Assembly (NCBI RefSeq): GCF_041435335.1
Contig: NZ_CP108430.1
Coordinates: forward strand, 4,247,501 to 4,311,500
From: Streptomyces sp. NBC_01283
GTDB taxonomy: Bacteria > Actinomycetota > Actinomycetes > Streptomycetales > Streptomycetaceae
DNA: 64,000 nt
Reading direction: 5' to 3'
Shown here: piece after piece, positions 47,182 to 54,466 of the stretch
Numbering within the stretch: position 1 is the stretch's first letter
How the letters are laid out: each line of letters starts with the position of its first letter
The notes under the pieces: generated by a model
The model's input: only the letters and a program-made list of their open reading frames with translations
What the model was told of the DNA's origin: nothing
The model's database searches: none
Program-made: the position numbers and the translations under genes

Positions 47182-47622
47182 CGTTAATCGCTCCTCAGAG
47201 CGGTCAGGCAGTAAGGGGGCTGTCCCCTCCCTGTCCTTCCGCAGCTTAGTCCCGCAAGCGGGGACCGCTCATTCCAACTGCCGACACCCGGCCGAGAACA
47301 AGAGGTGCCTCCTGACCCCGAACGCCGACAACTGCTCCAACCCGATGGTGCGAGACGATGTTCCCGCAGGCCAAGCACTTACCCTCACCACCACTACGCC
47401 GATGGCGAACGTGAGACGGCCTCGCGCGTGTGTCGCCCCTCCCCACTAGGGATGTCTTACCCGTAAGGACTGACACTCCATGCGGCGCGCGCCGGTTCCC
47501 TCCGCTACGGGCGAACACCCTTGCGCGGCCGAACACGCCCTTACGCCCTCTTTGCGGGCACTGAGCGCGATCGTGGCGACACGCTGCGTAACCTCAAACG
47601 CCTCCGGCCGGTTGCTCCATGC
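47182..47622. promoter_or_regulatory. 441-bp divergent region, clpC / SCO3374-like gene
   Basis: No gene is supported. It contains the clpC ribosome-binding site (GAGGAG on the minus strand at about 47191-47197), a CCCGC-AA-GCGGG hairpin (near 47251-47262), and a ClgR-like operator at 47393-47410. GATGTCTTACCCGTAAGGACTGACA (two short pieces) near 47451 looks AT-richer and may carry a promoter. Confidence 0.5.
47393..47410. promoter_or_regulatory. Candidate ClgR operator upstream of clpC
   Basis: ACTACGCCGATGGCGAAC fits every position of the actinobacterial ClgR consensus as I remember it (WNNWCGCYNANRGCGWWS). ClgR activates clp genes in Streptomyces and Corynebacterium. Consensus recalled from memory, not checked. 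Confidence 0.5.
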
Positions 47623-48216
47623 ATGGCTCTCACCGTTCCCCAGCCCCGTGTACCGGTCGAGCAGAGCGACCCGGTGCGGCAGTGGTACGAGAACGAGCTC
47701 GGCTGGGCGACGGAGGACCGCCGCCCCGGGCTGCCGCTGCGGCTCCTGACGGGGCTCCGCTTCGACGTACTGCAGCTGCCCGCCGAGGCCGGCTTCGCCG
47801 CGCTGAGGCATCTCGGGCCCAAGGCTCCGGTCGCTCTGCGAGGAGAATCGATGCGGCTCTTCGTGGCCGCTGGGAGCGCCGACGAACTGCCCGGGCTCCT
47901 GGAGTGGCTGGAGTGGGGTGACATCCCACTGGACCTCACGGCCATCGGTGCGGGCGGACGGATCGACGCGCCCACGCCTCCGGGGTGGTCCGGCTCGCAG
48001 GGGGCCGCCGTGTGGCTGCGGCCCCCAGAGCCCGGGTGCGAGGTGGAGCCGACGCTGCCGGCACTGCCGTCCCTGTCCTGCGTGGGGGGTGGCACCGTGC
48101 CCCACAGCGACCCCGCCGTGGGCTCCGGTCTCGTACGGCTTGTGGACACGGCGGCAACGCAGTGCCACCGGGTCCGGTTGCGACGGACCCGTCGTCAGCC
48201 GTTGGCCTTCTCGTAG
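47623..48216 (+). CDS. SCO3374-like conserved protein, unknown function
   Basis: 197 aa from the ATG giving MALTVPQPRVPVEQ. The sequence and position between clpC and lsr2 match a conserved Streptomyces protein named after SCO3374. It has QWYENELGWAT near the start, a pattern like the opening of phosphotransferase/bifunctional-primase-associated domains, and the segments LRFDVLQLPAEAG and PAVGSGLVRLV. No TM or signal peptide. The stop lies inside the lsr2 3' end (22-bp convergent overlap). Function not known. Confidence 0.75.
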   Translation: MALTVPQPRVPVEQSDPVRQWYENELGWATEDRRPGLPLRLLTGLRFDVLQLPAEAGFAALRHLGPKAPVALRGESMRLFVAAGSADELPGLLEWLEWGDIPLDLTAIGAGGRIDAPTPPGWSGSQGAAVWLRPPEPGCEVEPTLPALPSLSCVGGGTVPHSDPAVGSGLVRLVDTAATQCHRVRLRRTRRQPLAFS

Positions 48217-48533
48217 GCCTCGCGAATGGAAGCGGGGACACGGCCGCGGTCGTTGACCTCGAAACCGTTGTCCTTCGCCCAGGCGCGGATCGCCGCGGTG
48301 TCCTGACCGCCGCTCGCGGCAGAGGCACGGGCCTTGGCGCGCCCGGCCGAACCGCGGCCACCGGTACGACGACCACCCTTGAGGTAAGGCTCAAGGAGAC
48401 CGCGGAGCTTGTCCGCGTTCGACGTGGTGAGGTCGATCTCGTACGACTTGCCGTCCAGCGCAAACGTCACGGTCTCGTCTGCCTCGCCACCGTCGAGGTC
48501 GTCGACAAGAAGGACCTGAACCTTCTGTGCCAC
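48195..48533 (-). CDS. lsr2: Lsr2-family nucleoid-associated protein
   Basis: 112 aa from the GTG at 48533 (AAAGGA upstream), the standard Lsr2 length. The N-terminal oligomerisation domain (1-60) starts AQKVQVLLVDDLDGGEADETV; a Gly/Arg/Ala/Ser linker follows; the C-terminal DNA-binding domain ends IRAWAKDNGFEVNDRGRVPASI with the AT-hook-like RGR at 96-98. Lsr2 silences AT-rich, often horizontally acquired DNA and antibiotic clusters in Streptomyces. Its promoter region is AT-rich with a tandem repeat, so autorepression is plausible. Confidence 0.97.
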   Translation of the reverse strand: MAQKVQVLLVDDLDGGEADETVTFALDGKSYEIDLTTSNADKLRGLLEPYLKGGRRTGGRGSAGRAKARASAASGGQDTAAIRAWAKDNGFEVNDRGRVPASIREAYEKANG

Positions 48534-48606
48534 CGGATTTCCTTTCATCGATAACTTAGGGCCGGATCGCACGGCGTGAGCCGCAGAATCGCCGCCCCCT
48601 GTTATA

Positions 48607-48622
48607 TGCAGTACTGCAGTAC
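48607..48622. repeat. Tandem 8-bp repeat with overlapping palindromes upstream of lsr2
   Basis: TGCAGTAC repeated twice without gap. It forms the palindromes TGCAGTACTGCA (48607-48618) and GTACTGCAGTAC (48611-48622), preceded by GTTATA. Lies 74 bp upstream of the lsr2 start. Confidence 0.65.
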
Positions 48623-48756
48623 GTCGGAAAGCAAACCGCTTTTGCTGGGAAAACACAAACCCCCGGGAGAGACCGACGACCCCGAGAACCCAGGAAACAT
48701 GCGCGTTTCGGACATAGGGAACCTGGGCAGCAGGCAGCCTTGAATACCGGCGACGA

Positions 48757-49290
48757 TCACAGATGCAGAAGCATCCGGCTGTTGCCCAAGGTGTTCGGTT
48801 TCACTCGTTCGAGGCCGAGGAACTCCGCGACGCCCTCATCTTTGGAACGCAGCAGCTCGCTGTAGACATCTCCGTCGACAGGTGTCTCACCGATCTCCAC
48901 GAAGCCGTGCTTCGCGAAGAAGTCGACTTCGAAGGTGAGACAGAAAACCCGGCGGACACCGAGCCAGCGAGCGGTCTGCAGCAACTTCCCCAACACCTGA
49001 TGACCCACTCCGGCCCCCTTGACGTCGGGGTTCACCGCGAGAGTGCGGACTTCCGCGAGGTCTTCCCACATCACGTGCAGGGCGCCGCAGCCGACGACCT
49101 CGGCGTTGTCGTCCCGTTCCGCCACCCAGAACTCCTGGAGCGACTCGTAAAGCGCGACCGTCGCTTTGTCGAGCAGGATCCCCTGACGGGCGTAGGAGTC
49201 CAGGAGGTTGCGCACGACCGGCACATCAGCTGTGCGCGCCCGGCGTACGGAGACTGCTTTAGCGCTGAGTTCAGGGGGTTCTGCTGGCAT
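48757..49290 (-). CDS. GNAT acetyltransferase, ArgA-like amino-acid N-acetyltransferase
   Basis: 177 aa from ATG. A single GNAT fold: VRRARTADVPVVRNLLDSYA at the start, GCGALHVMWEDLAEVRTLAV, and the acetyl-CoA loop VKGAGVGHQVLGKLL, then FFAKHGFVEIGE near the end. The central segment resembles short-form N-acetylglutamate synthases (no kinase-like domain) that make N-acetylglutamate for arginine synthesis in actinobacteria, so ArgA is likely but not certain. It lies 9 bp downstream of the BlaI-like gene on the same strand. Confidence 0.8.
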   Translation of the reverse strand: MPAEPPELSAKAVSVRRARTADVPVVRNLLDSYARQGILLDKATVALYESLQEFWVAERDDNAEVVGCGALHVMWEDLAEVRTLAVNPDVKGAGVGHQVLGKLLQTARWLGVRRVFCLTFEVDFFAKHGFVEIGETPVDGDVYSELLRSKDEGVAEFLGLERVKPNTLGNSRMLLHL

Positions 49291-49299
49291 GACCGGACG

Positions 49300-49785
49300 C
49301 TATCGCTCTGCTTCGGGCTCCGCCTCGCCGGGGTTCTCCGCGGCTTGAGTGGCGGGATCTCGAGAGATCGGGGCTTCGGAGATCGGGGCTTCGGAGTCGG
49401 AGGCCTGAGAGATCGGGGCCTGAGAGACGGGGCCCACGATCCGCATCGCGTCACTGAGTGCTTCGCGCTGTTCCTCCGACATCATCCCGAAGAACGCGAC
49501 GAGAGCGGCGGCCGGGTTGTCGCTCTGCGACCATGCTTCGTTCATCAGTGCGGCGGCGTAGGCGGCCCGAGTGGAGACCGCCTCATATCGATAGGCACGG
49601 CCTTCCGCTTCACGGCGCACCCAGCCCTTCTGATGAAGATTGTCCAAAACGGTCATGACAGTGGTGTACGCGATGGACCGTTCCTGCTGAAGGTCTTCCA
49701 GGACTTCTCGAACGGTCACGGGGCGGTTCCACTTCCACACCCGTGTCATGACTGAGTCTTCGAGTTCTCCCAAGGGGCGAGGCAC
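49300..49785 (-). CDS. BlaI/MecI/CopY-family transcriptional repressor
   Basis: 161 aa from a GTG at 49785 giving (V/M)PRPLGELEDSVMTRVW; no clear ribosome-binding site, so possibly leaderless. The winged helix is canonical: RPVTVREVLEDL, IAYTTVMTVLDNLHQKGWVRREAEGRAYRYEA. The dimerisation helix follows (ALMNEAWSQSDNPAAALVAFFGMM). The last 40 residues are an unusual extension with APIS/SEAPIS-type repeats. No BlaR/MecR M56 sensor gene is adjacent, so the inducer route is unknown. A dyad lies 22 bp upstream of the start. Confidence 0.9.
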   Translation of the reverse strand: MPRPLGELEDSVMTRVWKWNRPVTVREVLEDLQQERSIAYTTVMTVLDNLHQKGWVRREAEGRAYRYEAVSTRAAYAAALMNEAWSQSDNPAAALVAFFGMMSEEQREALSDAMRIVGPVSQAPISQASDSEAPISEAPISRDPATQAAENPGEAEPEAER

Positions 49786-49806
49786 ACCAGAACAATAGTG
49801 GGAGAT

Positions 49807-49823
49807 GTCACTAATGACGTGAC
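49807..49823. promoter_or_regulatory. Candidate BlaI operator
   Basis: GTCAC-TAATGAC-GTGAC, a 5-bp-arm dyad with AT-rich centre just upstream of the BlaI-like gene, placed for autorepression. Confidence 0.45.
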
Positions 49824-49858
49824 GGACGTGGCGGAGGTGCCATTTCCCCAACAAAAAG

Positions 49859-49893
49859 GGCGTACGACTCGGAATGTGAGCGAGTCGTACGCC
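49859..49893 (-). terminator. Rho-independent terminator, minus strand
   Basis: 13-bp perfect stem GGCGTACGACTCG/CGAGTCGTACGCC with a 9-nt loop. On the minus strand it is followed by CCTTTTTGTT, a real U-tract, unusual for this genome. It ends transcripts coming from the small membrane protein gene at 49958. Confidence 0.85.
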
Positions 49894-49957
49894 AAGAGTG
49901 TGCGGGTGGTGACCTCAGGTCACGGGAAACCCTGGTCAGGCCTCGGCCTGGTACCGG

Positions 49958-50128
49958 TCAGGCCTTGGGGGTCTGCCGGGCGCCTTCGGCGCGGGAGAGC
50001 ACGGCGTCGACGGCCGCGTCCTCCTTCGCCTTGTTGGCGCCGCCCTGGGTCTTCACGATCGTCACGATGAGACCGCCGAAGAACACGGCCATCACTACGG
50101 GGGGCAGGAGCGCGGAGACGTATTCCAT
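49958..50128 (-). CDS. Small single-pass membrane protein
   Basis: 56 aa from the ATG giving MEYVSALLPPVVMAVF. One TM helix (about 5-28) followed by a charged tail (KAKEDAAVDAVLSRAEGARQ). It matches a small conserved Streptomyces protein of unknown role. It lies 13 bp downstream of the 213-aa gene on the same strand and is followed by a minus-strand terminator. Confidence 0.75.
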   Translation of the reverse strand: MEYVSALLPPVVMAVFFGGLIVTIVKTQGGANKAKEDAAVDAVLSRAEGARQTPKA

Positions 50129-50141
50129 GCCCCCAGAGTAG

Positions 50142-50783
50142 CTAGCCCGCGGCGAGCTGATGCGGCGGGTCCGTCGGGCGGCGCTTGGGAGGGAAGACCT
50201 CGGCCGGGGTCGGCACCGGGCGTGGCGGCTCGGGCTGGGCCGGTTTCCCCGGCGGGGAGTTCGGCGTCTTGGGCTTGGGCGCCGTCCGGTCGTCCGCCTC
50301 GCCGCGGCCGCCGGGCAGAGCCAGCAGGCGCGTGCGCGAGGCGGGGACGAGGGGGCGGGGCGCCGGGACGGTCGTATGGGACCGGCCCGAGAGACGGGCG
50401 CGTACGGCCTGTTCGGCGACGGTCCGGCAGCGGTCCAGGAGGGCGGCGGCGGCCGGGTTGCCGCGCAAGGCACGCAGCGCGGCGAGGTCGTCGGCGCCCG
50501 GCTGGTAGCCGGCGCCGAGGACGTCCTCAAGGAGCGCGAGGTAGCCGCTCGCGGTGCCGGGCAGGGCCGCTCGGTAGCGGGAGAGATCGGCCAGCAGGAA
50601 GGCGCGGAGCCTGGCGCCCTCGCTGACCGCTTCGTCGACGGCGTCGGCTAGGCGTAGGCAGTCCTGGACGTCCGCGTCGGAGACGGGGCTGGGATGCAGG
50701 GCGAGGGCCAGAGCGCGGCGGAGCACACGCAGCTCCTCCGCACCGAAGGCCATGCCGCCGCGAGATCCGTATGGCGTGGGCAT
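50142..50783 (-). CDS. Conserved protein of unknown function
   Basis: 213 aa from the ATG giving MPTPYGSRGGMAFG. The first 130 residues look helical and Ala/Leu/Arg-rich (AEELRVLRRALALAL, CLRLADAVDEAVSEG, LARAFLLADLSRYRAALPG-like). The last 80 are Pro/Arg/Lys-rich and probably disordered (PKPKTPNSPPGKPAQPEPP). No signal peptide, TM or enzymatic motif. Probably cotranscribed with the small membrane protein downstream. Confidence 0.7.
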   Translation of the reverse strand: MPTPYGSRGGMAFGAEELRVLRRALALALHPSPVSDADVQDCLRLADAVDEAVSEGARLRAFLLADLSRYRAALPGTASGYLALLEDVLGAGYQPGADDLAALRALRGNPAAAALLDRCRTVAEQAVRARLSGRSHTTVPAPRPLVPASRTRLLALPGGRGEADDRTAPKPKTPNSPPGKPAQPEPPRPVPTPAEVFPPKRRPTDPPHQLAAG

Positions 50784-50886
50784 GGACTGACGATACGTGC
50801 GAAGTGGACAAAATCCGCTTAACGCCAATATGTGGCGTGGCTTCTGCGGGTGGTTTCTTTCGGGGCGGGCGCGGCGGCGCCCCGGG

Positions 50887-52521
50887 TCACTCCGAGCGGC
50901 GGCGGACCGTCGCGAAGACGACCGCTCCGACGCCGAGCAGCGCGGCGGCCCCCGCCGCGATCCAGGGCAGGACGCCCGCGCCCGCTTCCGCCATGGGGCG
51001 GGCCTGCGCGTCGGCGGTCGCCTTGCCGACGACGATCTCCGCCTTGTCGTTGGACGGAACCGGGTCGTTGATCTCGAAGCCGCCGTCTCCGGGGCGGTCG
51101 GTGCCTCCGGTGCGCACCCGGACCGTTCCCCTGACGTCCTCGACGTCCTTTTCGTAGCGGACCTCGAAGTGGAAGTACTGGCTGTCCCCGGAGTCCTGCC
51201 ACCCGGCATCGGGGCACAGATAGCGCCGGTGCCCCGCCTGGAACGGCTTGCGCTCGCCGTTCTCGTACGTGAAGCAGTCGCCGCCCGCCTTCTCGTCCGG
51301 CTCTTCGTCGAGCTGTACGGAGGTCGCCACGACGCCCTTGGGGAGTGTCACGTCTACGTAGAGGGCCGGTTCGCGCAGGGGGCGGGCGACCAGGGCGGGT
51401 CCCGCGTTGACCAGACCGAAGGAGAGCTCGCGGGTCGCGCCCTTCGCGCCGGGCTTCAGGGTGTCGCCCAGTGCGCGGACGTCCGCGGTGTTCCGGGCCG
51501 CGTACCGCACCACGTGCTCGGTCGCGAAGTCCGTGCCCCGGCCACGCGCGGGGACGAGGCCCAGCTCCGGGCCGCTGCCCGTGTCGCCCGCGACGCTCGT
51601 GTCCTCCTCCGCCGGTACGGCCTGCGCGGAGTACGTCGCCCAGGTGTGGAAGGCGTCGCTGGTGAGCGATCCGGGCAGCGGCGCGGACAGGGCCACGGTC
51701 TCGCCGGGTCGCACCGCCCGCTTGAAGTAGCAGGTGGCCTCGGAGTCGTAGTCCCCGTAGGAGCCCACTCGGTAGTGGCAGTTGCTGTGCCGCCCGGCGA
51801 GCTTCATGCCCGCGTCGCCGGCCACCTTGAGGGCGATCTGTTCGGTCCGCAGATCGCCGGTGTTGCGCAGCACGACCGGGAGCCCGATGTCCTGTCCGGG
51901 CTTCAGCCCCTCCTTGTGCGGGAGTTGGGCGACCTCCATCCCGGGGGTCCCGACCGTGACGCGGGTCGTCTCCGTGCTGTCGGTGACGTGGTCGCCGGTC
52001 AGGGTGTAGCGGATGGTCCCGGACTTTCCCTTCGCGGCGGCGTCGCCGACGGCGGTGACGGAGAAGGCTTTGCCGGGGGTGCGCAGGTACGTGTCGAAAC
52101 CGCAGGTGATGACGGCGCCTTCGGCCGTGCACCTTTTGTTCGTGACCTTGACGGTGGCGATGCCCCGCAGGCCGCTCGTGTCGATGACGAACTTGAGGTC
52201 CCGGGGCTTGGGGAGGGACTTCGCGCCGTCGAAGAACTCGACGCGGGGGTCCGGCGAGACGGCGGATTTCGTGCGGGGCAGGGATATGTGGGCGGCGACC
52301 TGGATGCGGGACCAGACCTCGGTGGGGTCGTCAGGAGGGCCCGTGGGGCTCGGGGAGGGCTGGGGCGTCCTGGGGGCAGCCGGAGCCTGCGTGATGGCCT
52401 GTGTGGCGGCCTGGGCGGCGGCGTGCGTGACGGCCTGGGCGGGGGCTGTTGGGCCCATCGCCGGTATCGCCAGTGCCGTGGCCGCCGCCGCGGCAGCCCA
52501 CAGTCGTCTCTTACGCCTCAT
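50887..52521 (-). CDS. Large secreted, C-terminally membrane-anchored surface protein
   Basis: 544 aa. A signal peptide covers about residues 1-30 (RRLWAAAAAATALAIPAMGP, then APAQA). The ectodomain has beta-rich segments with cysteines (RCTAEGAVITCGFD, SNCHYRVGSYGDYDSEATCYF, GDCFTYENG, YLCPDAGW). The C-terminus is a TM helix (VLPWIAAGAAALLGVGAVVFATV) and a short RRRSE tail; no LPXTG sortase motif. It resembles Streptomyces proteins with repeated CARDB/DUF11-like beta modules. Function unknown, envelope-located. Confidence 0.8.
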   Translation of the reverse strand: MRRKRRLWAAAAAATALAIPAMGPTAPAQAVTHAAAQAATQAITQAPAAPRTPQPSPSPTGPPDDPTEVWSRIQVAAHISLPRTKSAVSPDPRVEFFDGAKSLPKPRDLKFVIDTSGLRGIATVKVTNKRCTAEGAVITCGFDTYLRTPGKAFSVTAVGDAAAKGKSGTIRYTLTGDHVTDSTETTRVTVGTPGMEVAQLPHKEGLKPGQDIGLPVVLRNTGDLRTEQIALKVAGDAGMKLAGRHSNCHYRVGSYGDYDSEATCYFKRAVRPGETVALSAPLPGSLTSDAFHTWATYSAQAVPAEEDTSVAGDTGSGPELGLVPARGRGTDFATEHVVRYAARNTADVRALGDTLKPGAKGATRELSFGLVNAGPALVARPLREPALYVDVTLPKGVVATSVQLDEEPDEKAGGDCFTYENGERKPFQAGHRRYLCPDAGWQDSGDSQYFHFEVRYEKDVEDVRGTVRVRTGGTDRPGDGGFEINDPVPSNDKAEIVVGKATADAQARPMAEAGAGVLPWIAAGAAALLGVGAVVFATVRRRSE

Positions 52522-52669
52522 TCGCCCCAGCCCGTCCGCACCCCGTACCCGACCCGTCCCTGCGCAGACTCTTGTATGGGGCGCAGGGTTGTGTGCGCAA
52601 GCCCCGCTTGTGAGCCGTCAGTTATGAGCCGCCGGGAGTGCGTCGGGAAGTGGGGCGGGCGTGGGGTCC

Positions 52670-53476
52670 TCAACTCCGGGAGACGTTCCGTTCGTAGACG
52701 AGGCGGAGGCCGATGAGGGTCAGCCACGGCTCGTGCTCGTCGATGACCGTGGCCTCGCCGAGCACCATGGGCGCGAGGCCGCCGGTCGCGATGACCGTCA
52801 CGTCGTCGGGGTCTCCGGCCGGACCCGCGAGCTCGCGCGCCATGCGCTGCACGACACCGTCGACCTGGCCCGCGAAGCCGTACAGGATGCCCGACTGCAT
52901 GGCCTCCACGGTGTTCTTGCCGATGACGCTGCGCGGCCGTGCCAGCTCGATCTTGCGGAGCTGGGCGCCCCGCACGCCGAGGGCTTCGACGGAGATCTCG
53001 ATGCCCGGGGCGATGACGCCTCCGGTGTACTCCCCGCGCGCGGAGACCGCGTCGAACGTCGTCGCCGTACCGAAGTCGACGACGATGGCGGGGCCTCCGT
53101 AGAGCTCGACCGCCGCGACCGCGTTGATGATGCGGTCGGCGCCGACCTCCTTGGGGTTGTCCATGAGGATCGGCACGCCGGTCTTGATGCCGGGCTCCAC
53201 GAGGACGGCGGGCACGTCTCCGTAGTAGCGACGGGTGACCTCGCGCAGTTCGTGCAGGACGGAGGGGACCGTCGAGCAGATGGCGATGCCGTCGATGCCG
53301 TCGCCCAGCTCGTCGCCGAGGAGCGGGTGCATGCCCATCAACCCGTTGAGGAGCACGGCGAGTTCGTCCGCGGTGCGGCGGGCGTCGGTGGAGATGCGCC
53401 AGTGCTCGACGATGTCTTCGCCGTCGAAGAGGCCGAGGACGGTGTGGGTGTTTCCGACGTCGATGGTCAGCAGCAT
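52670..53476 (-). CDS. coaX: Type III pantothenate kinase
   Basis: 268 aa from the ATG giving MLLTIDVGNTHTVLGLF, the ASKHA phosphate-binding motif of type III kinases. Other typical segments are GIAICSTVPSVLHELR, VGADRIINAVAA (conserved Asp), and VVDFGTATTFDAVS with GGVIAPGI. It phosphorylates pantothenate at the first step of CoA synthesis, uses K+ or NH4+ and is not feedback-inhibited by CoA. It is the last gene of the cofactor operon, 7 bp after nadC. Confidence 0.96.
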   Translation of the reverse strand: MLLTIDVGNTHTVLGLFDGEDIVEHWRISTDARRTADELAVLLNGLMGMHPLLGDELGDGIDGIAICSTVPSVLHELREVTRRYYGDVPAVLVEPGIKTGVPILMDNPKEVGADRIINAVAAVELYGGPAIVVDFGTATTFDAVSARGEYTGGVIAPGIEISVEALGVRGAQLRKIELARPRSVIGKNTVEAMQSGILYGFAGQVDGVVQRMARELAGPAGDPDDVTVIATGGLAPMVLGEATVIDEHEPWLTLIGLRLVYERNVSRS

Positions 53477-53483
53477 GTCGTCG

Positions 53484-54464
53484 TCACTCCGCCGCGCGCA
53501 GGTCGAGGCCGATGTCCAGGATCGGCGAGGAGTGGGTGAGGGCGCCGACCGCCAGGAAGTCCACGCCCGTCTCGGCGTACGCCCTGGCGTTCTCCAGGGT
53601 GAGGCGGCCGGAGGACTCAAGGATCGCGCGGCCGTCCACGAGGGCCACGGCCTCCTCGGTCTCGCCCGGCGTGAAGTTGTCCAGGAGGATCAGGTCGGCG
53701 CCCGCGTCCACGACCTCGCGCAGCTGGTGGAGCGTGTCGACCTCGACCTCGACGGCCAGGTCGGGGAAGGCCTCGCGCACGGCCTTGAAGGCCTGCTCCA
53801 CGCCTCCCGCGGCCACCACGTGGTTGTCCTTGACCAGCGCCGCGTCGGAGAGCGACATGCGGTGGTTCACGCCGCCGCCCATGCGCACCGCGTACTTCTC
53901 CAGGGCGCGGAGCCCGACCGTCGTCTTACGGGTGTCGCGGACCTTGGCCTTCGTCCCCTCAAGGGCGTCGGCCCACGCGCGCGTGGCCGTCGCCACGCCG
54001 GAGAGGCGGCACAGGAGGTTCAGCGCGCTGCGCTCGGCGGTGAGCAGGTCGCGGGTGCGGGTGGTGACGCTCAGGAGCTTGGTGCCGGCCTCCACGCGCT
54101 CGCCGTCCTCGACGTGCCGTTCCACCTCGAAGGTGTCCGTGCAGACGATGGAGATGACGGCTTCGGCGATGCGCAGGCCCGCGACGGTGCCGGCCTCGCG
54201 CGCGGTGAAGTCACCGGTGGCGACGGCCCCTTCGGGGATCGTGGCGACCGACGTGACGTCCACGCCGCCGTCCAGGTCCTCCTCGATCGCCAGGTGCGCG
54301 AGGTCCTCGACCTGTACGGGGTCGAGCCCAGCCTCGGTCAGGAGCTGCGCGAGAGCGGGGTCCAGGCCGCACTCCAGGGGGTCGTACGCGTCGTCTCCGC
54401 CGCAGCCGCAGGCATCGCCGCAGCCGCCGGTGGGGGCGAGAGGGAGGTCGTCGGGGGTGCTCAC
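53484..54464 (-). CDS. nadC: Nicotinate-nucleotide diphosphorylase (carboxylating)
   Basis: 326 aa from the GTG at 54464, chosen because AGGAGA is 7 nt upstream; another GTG at 54470 overlaps the nadB stop but is too close to that site. An N-terminal Cys-rich stretch (GGCGDACGCGG) is followed by the QPRTase fold: EDLDGGVDVTS, RDTRKTTVGLRALEKYAV (substrate-binding Arg/Lys), GGGVNHRMSLSD, then EVEVDTLHQLREVV and LLDNFTP. It makes nicotinate mononucleotide from quinolinate and PRPP in de novo NAD synthesis. Confidence 0.96.
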   Translation of the reverse strand: MSTPDDLPLAPTGGCGDACGCGGDDAYDPLECGLDPALAQLLTEAGLDPVQVEDLAHLAIEEDLDGGVDVTSVATIPEGAVATGDFTAREAGTVAGLRIAEAVISIVCTDTFEVERHVEDGERVEAGTKLLSVTTRTRDLLTAERSALNLLCRLSGVATATRAWADALEGTKAKVRDTRKTTVGLRALEKYAVRMGGGVNHRMSLSDAALVKDNHVVAAGGVEQAFKAVREAFPDLAVEVEVDTLHQLREVVDAGADLILLDNFTPGETEEAVALVDGRAILESSGRLTLENARAYAETGVDFLAVGALTHSSPILDIGLDLRAAE

Positions 54465-54466
54465 GG

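Noticed and set aside
50819..52132. 437-aa minus-strand open frame
   Set aside because: Arg/His/Gly-rich shadow of the surface-protein gene.
50887..52521. Sortase-anchored surface protein
   Set aside because: The C-terminus has TM and basic tail but no LPXTG-type motif.
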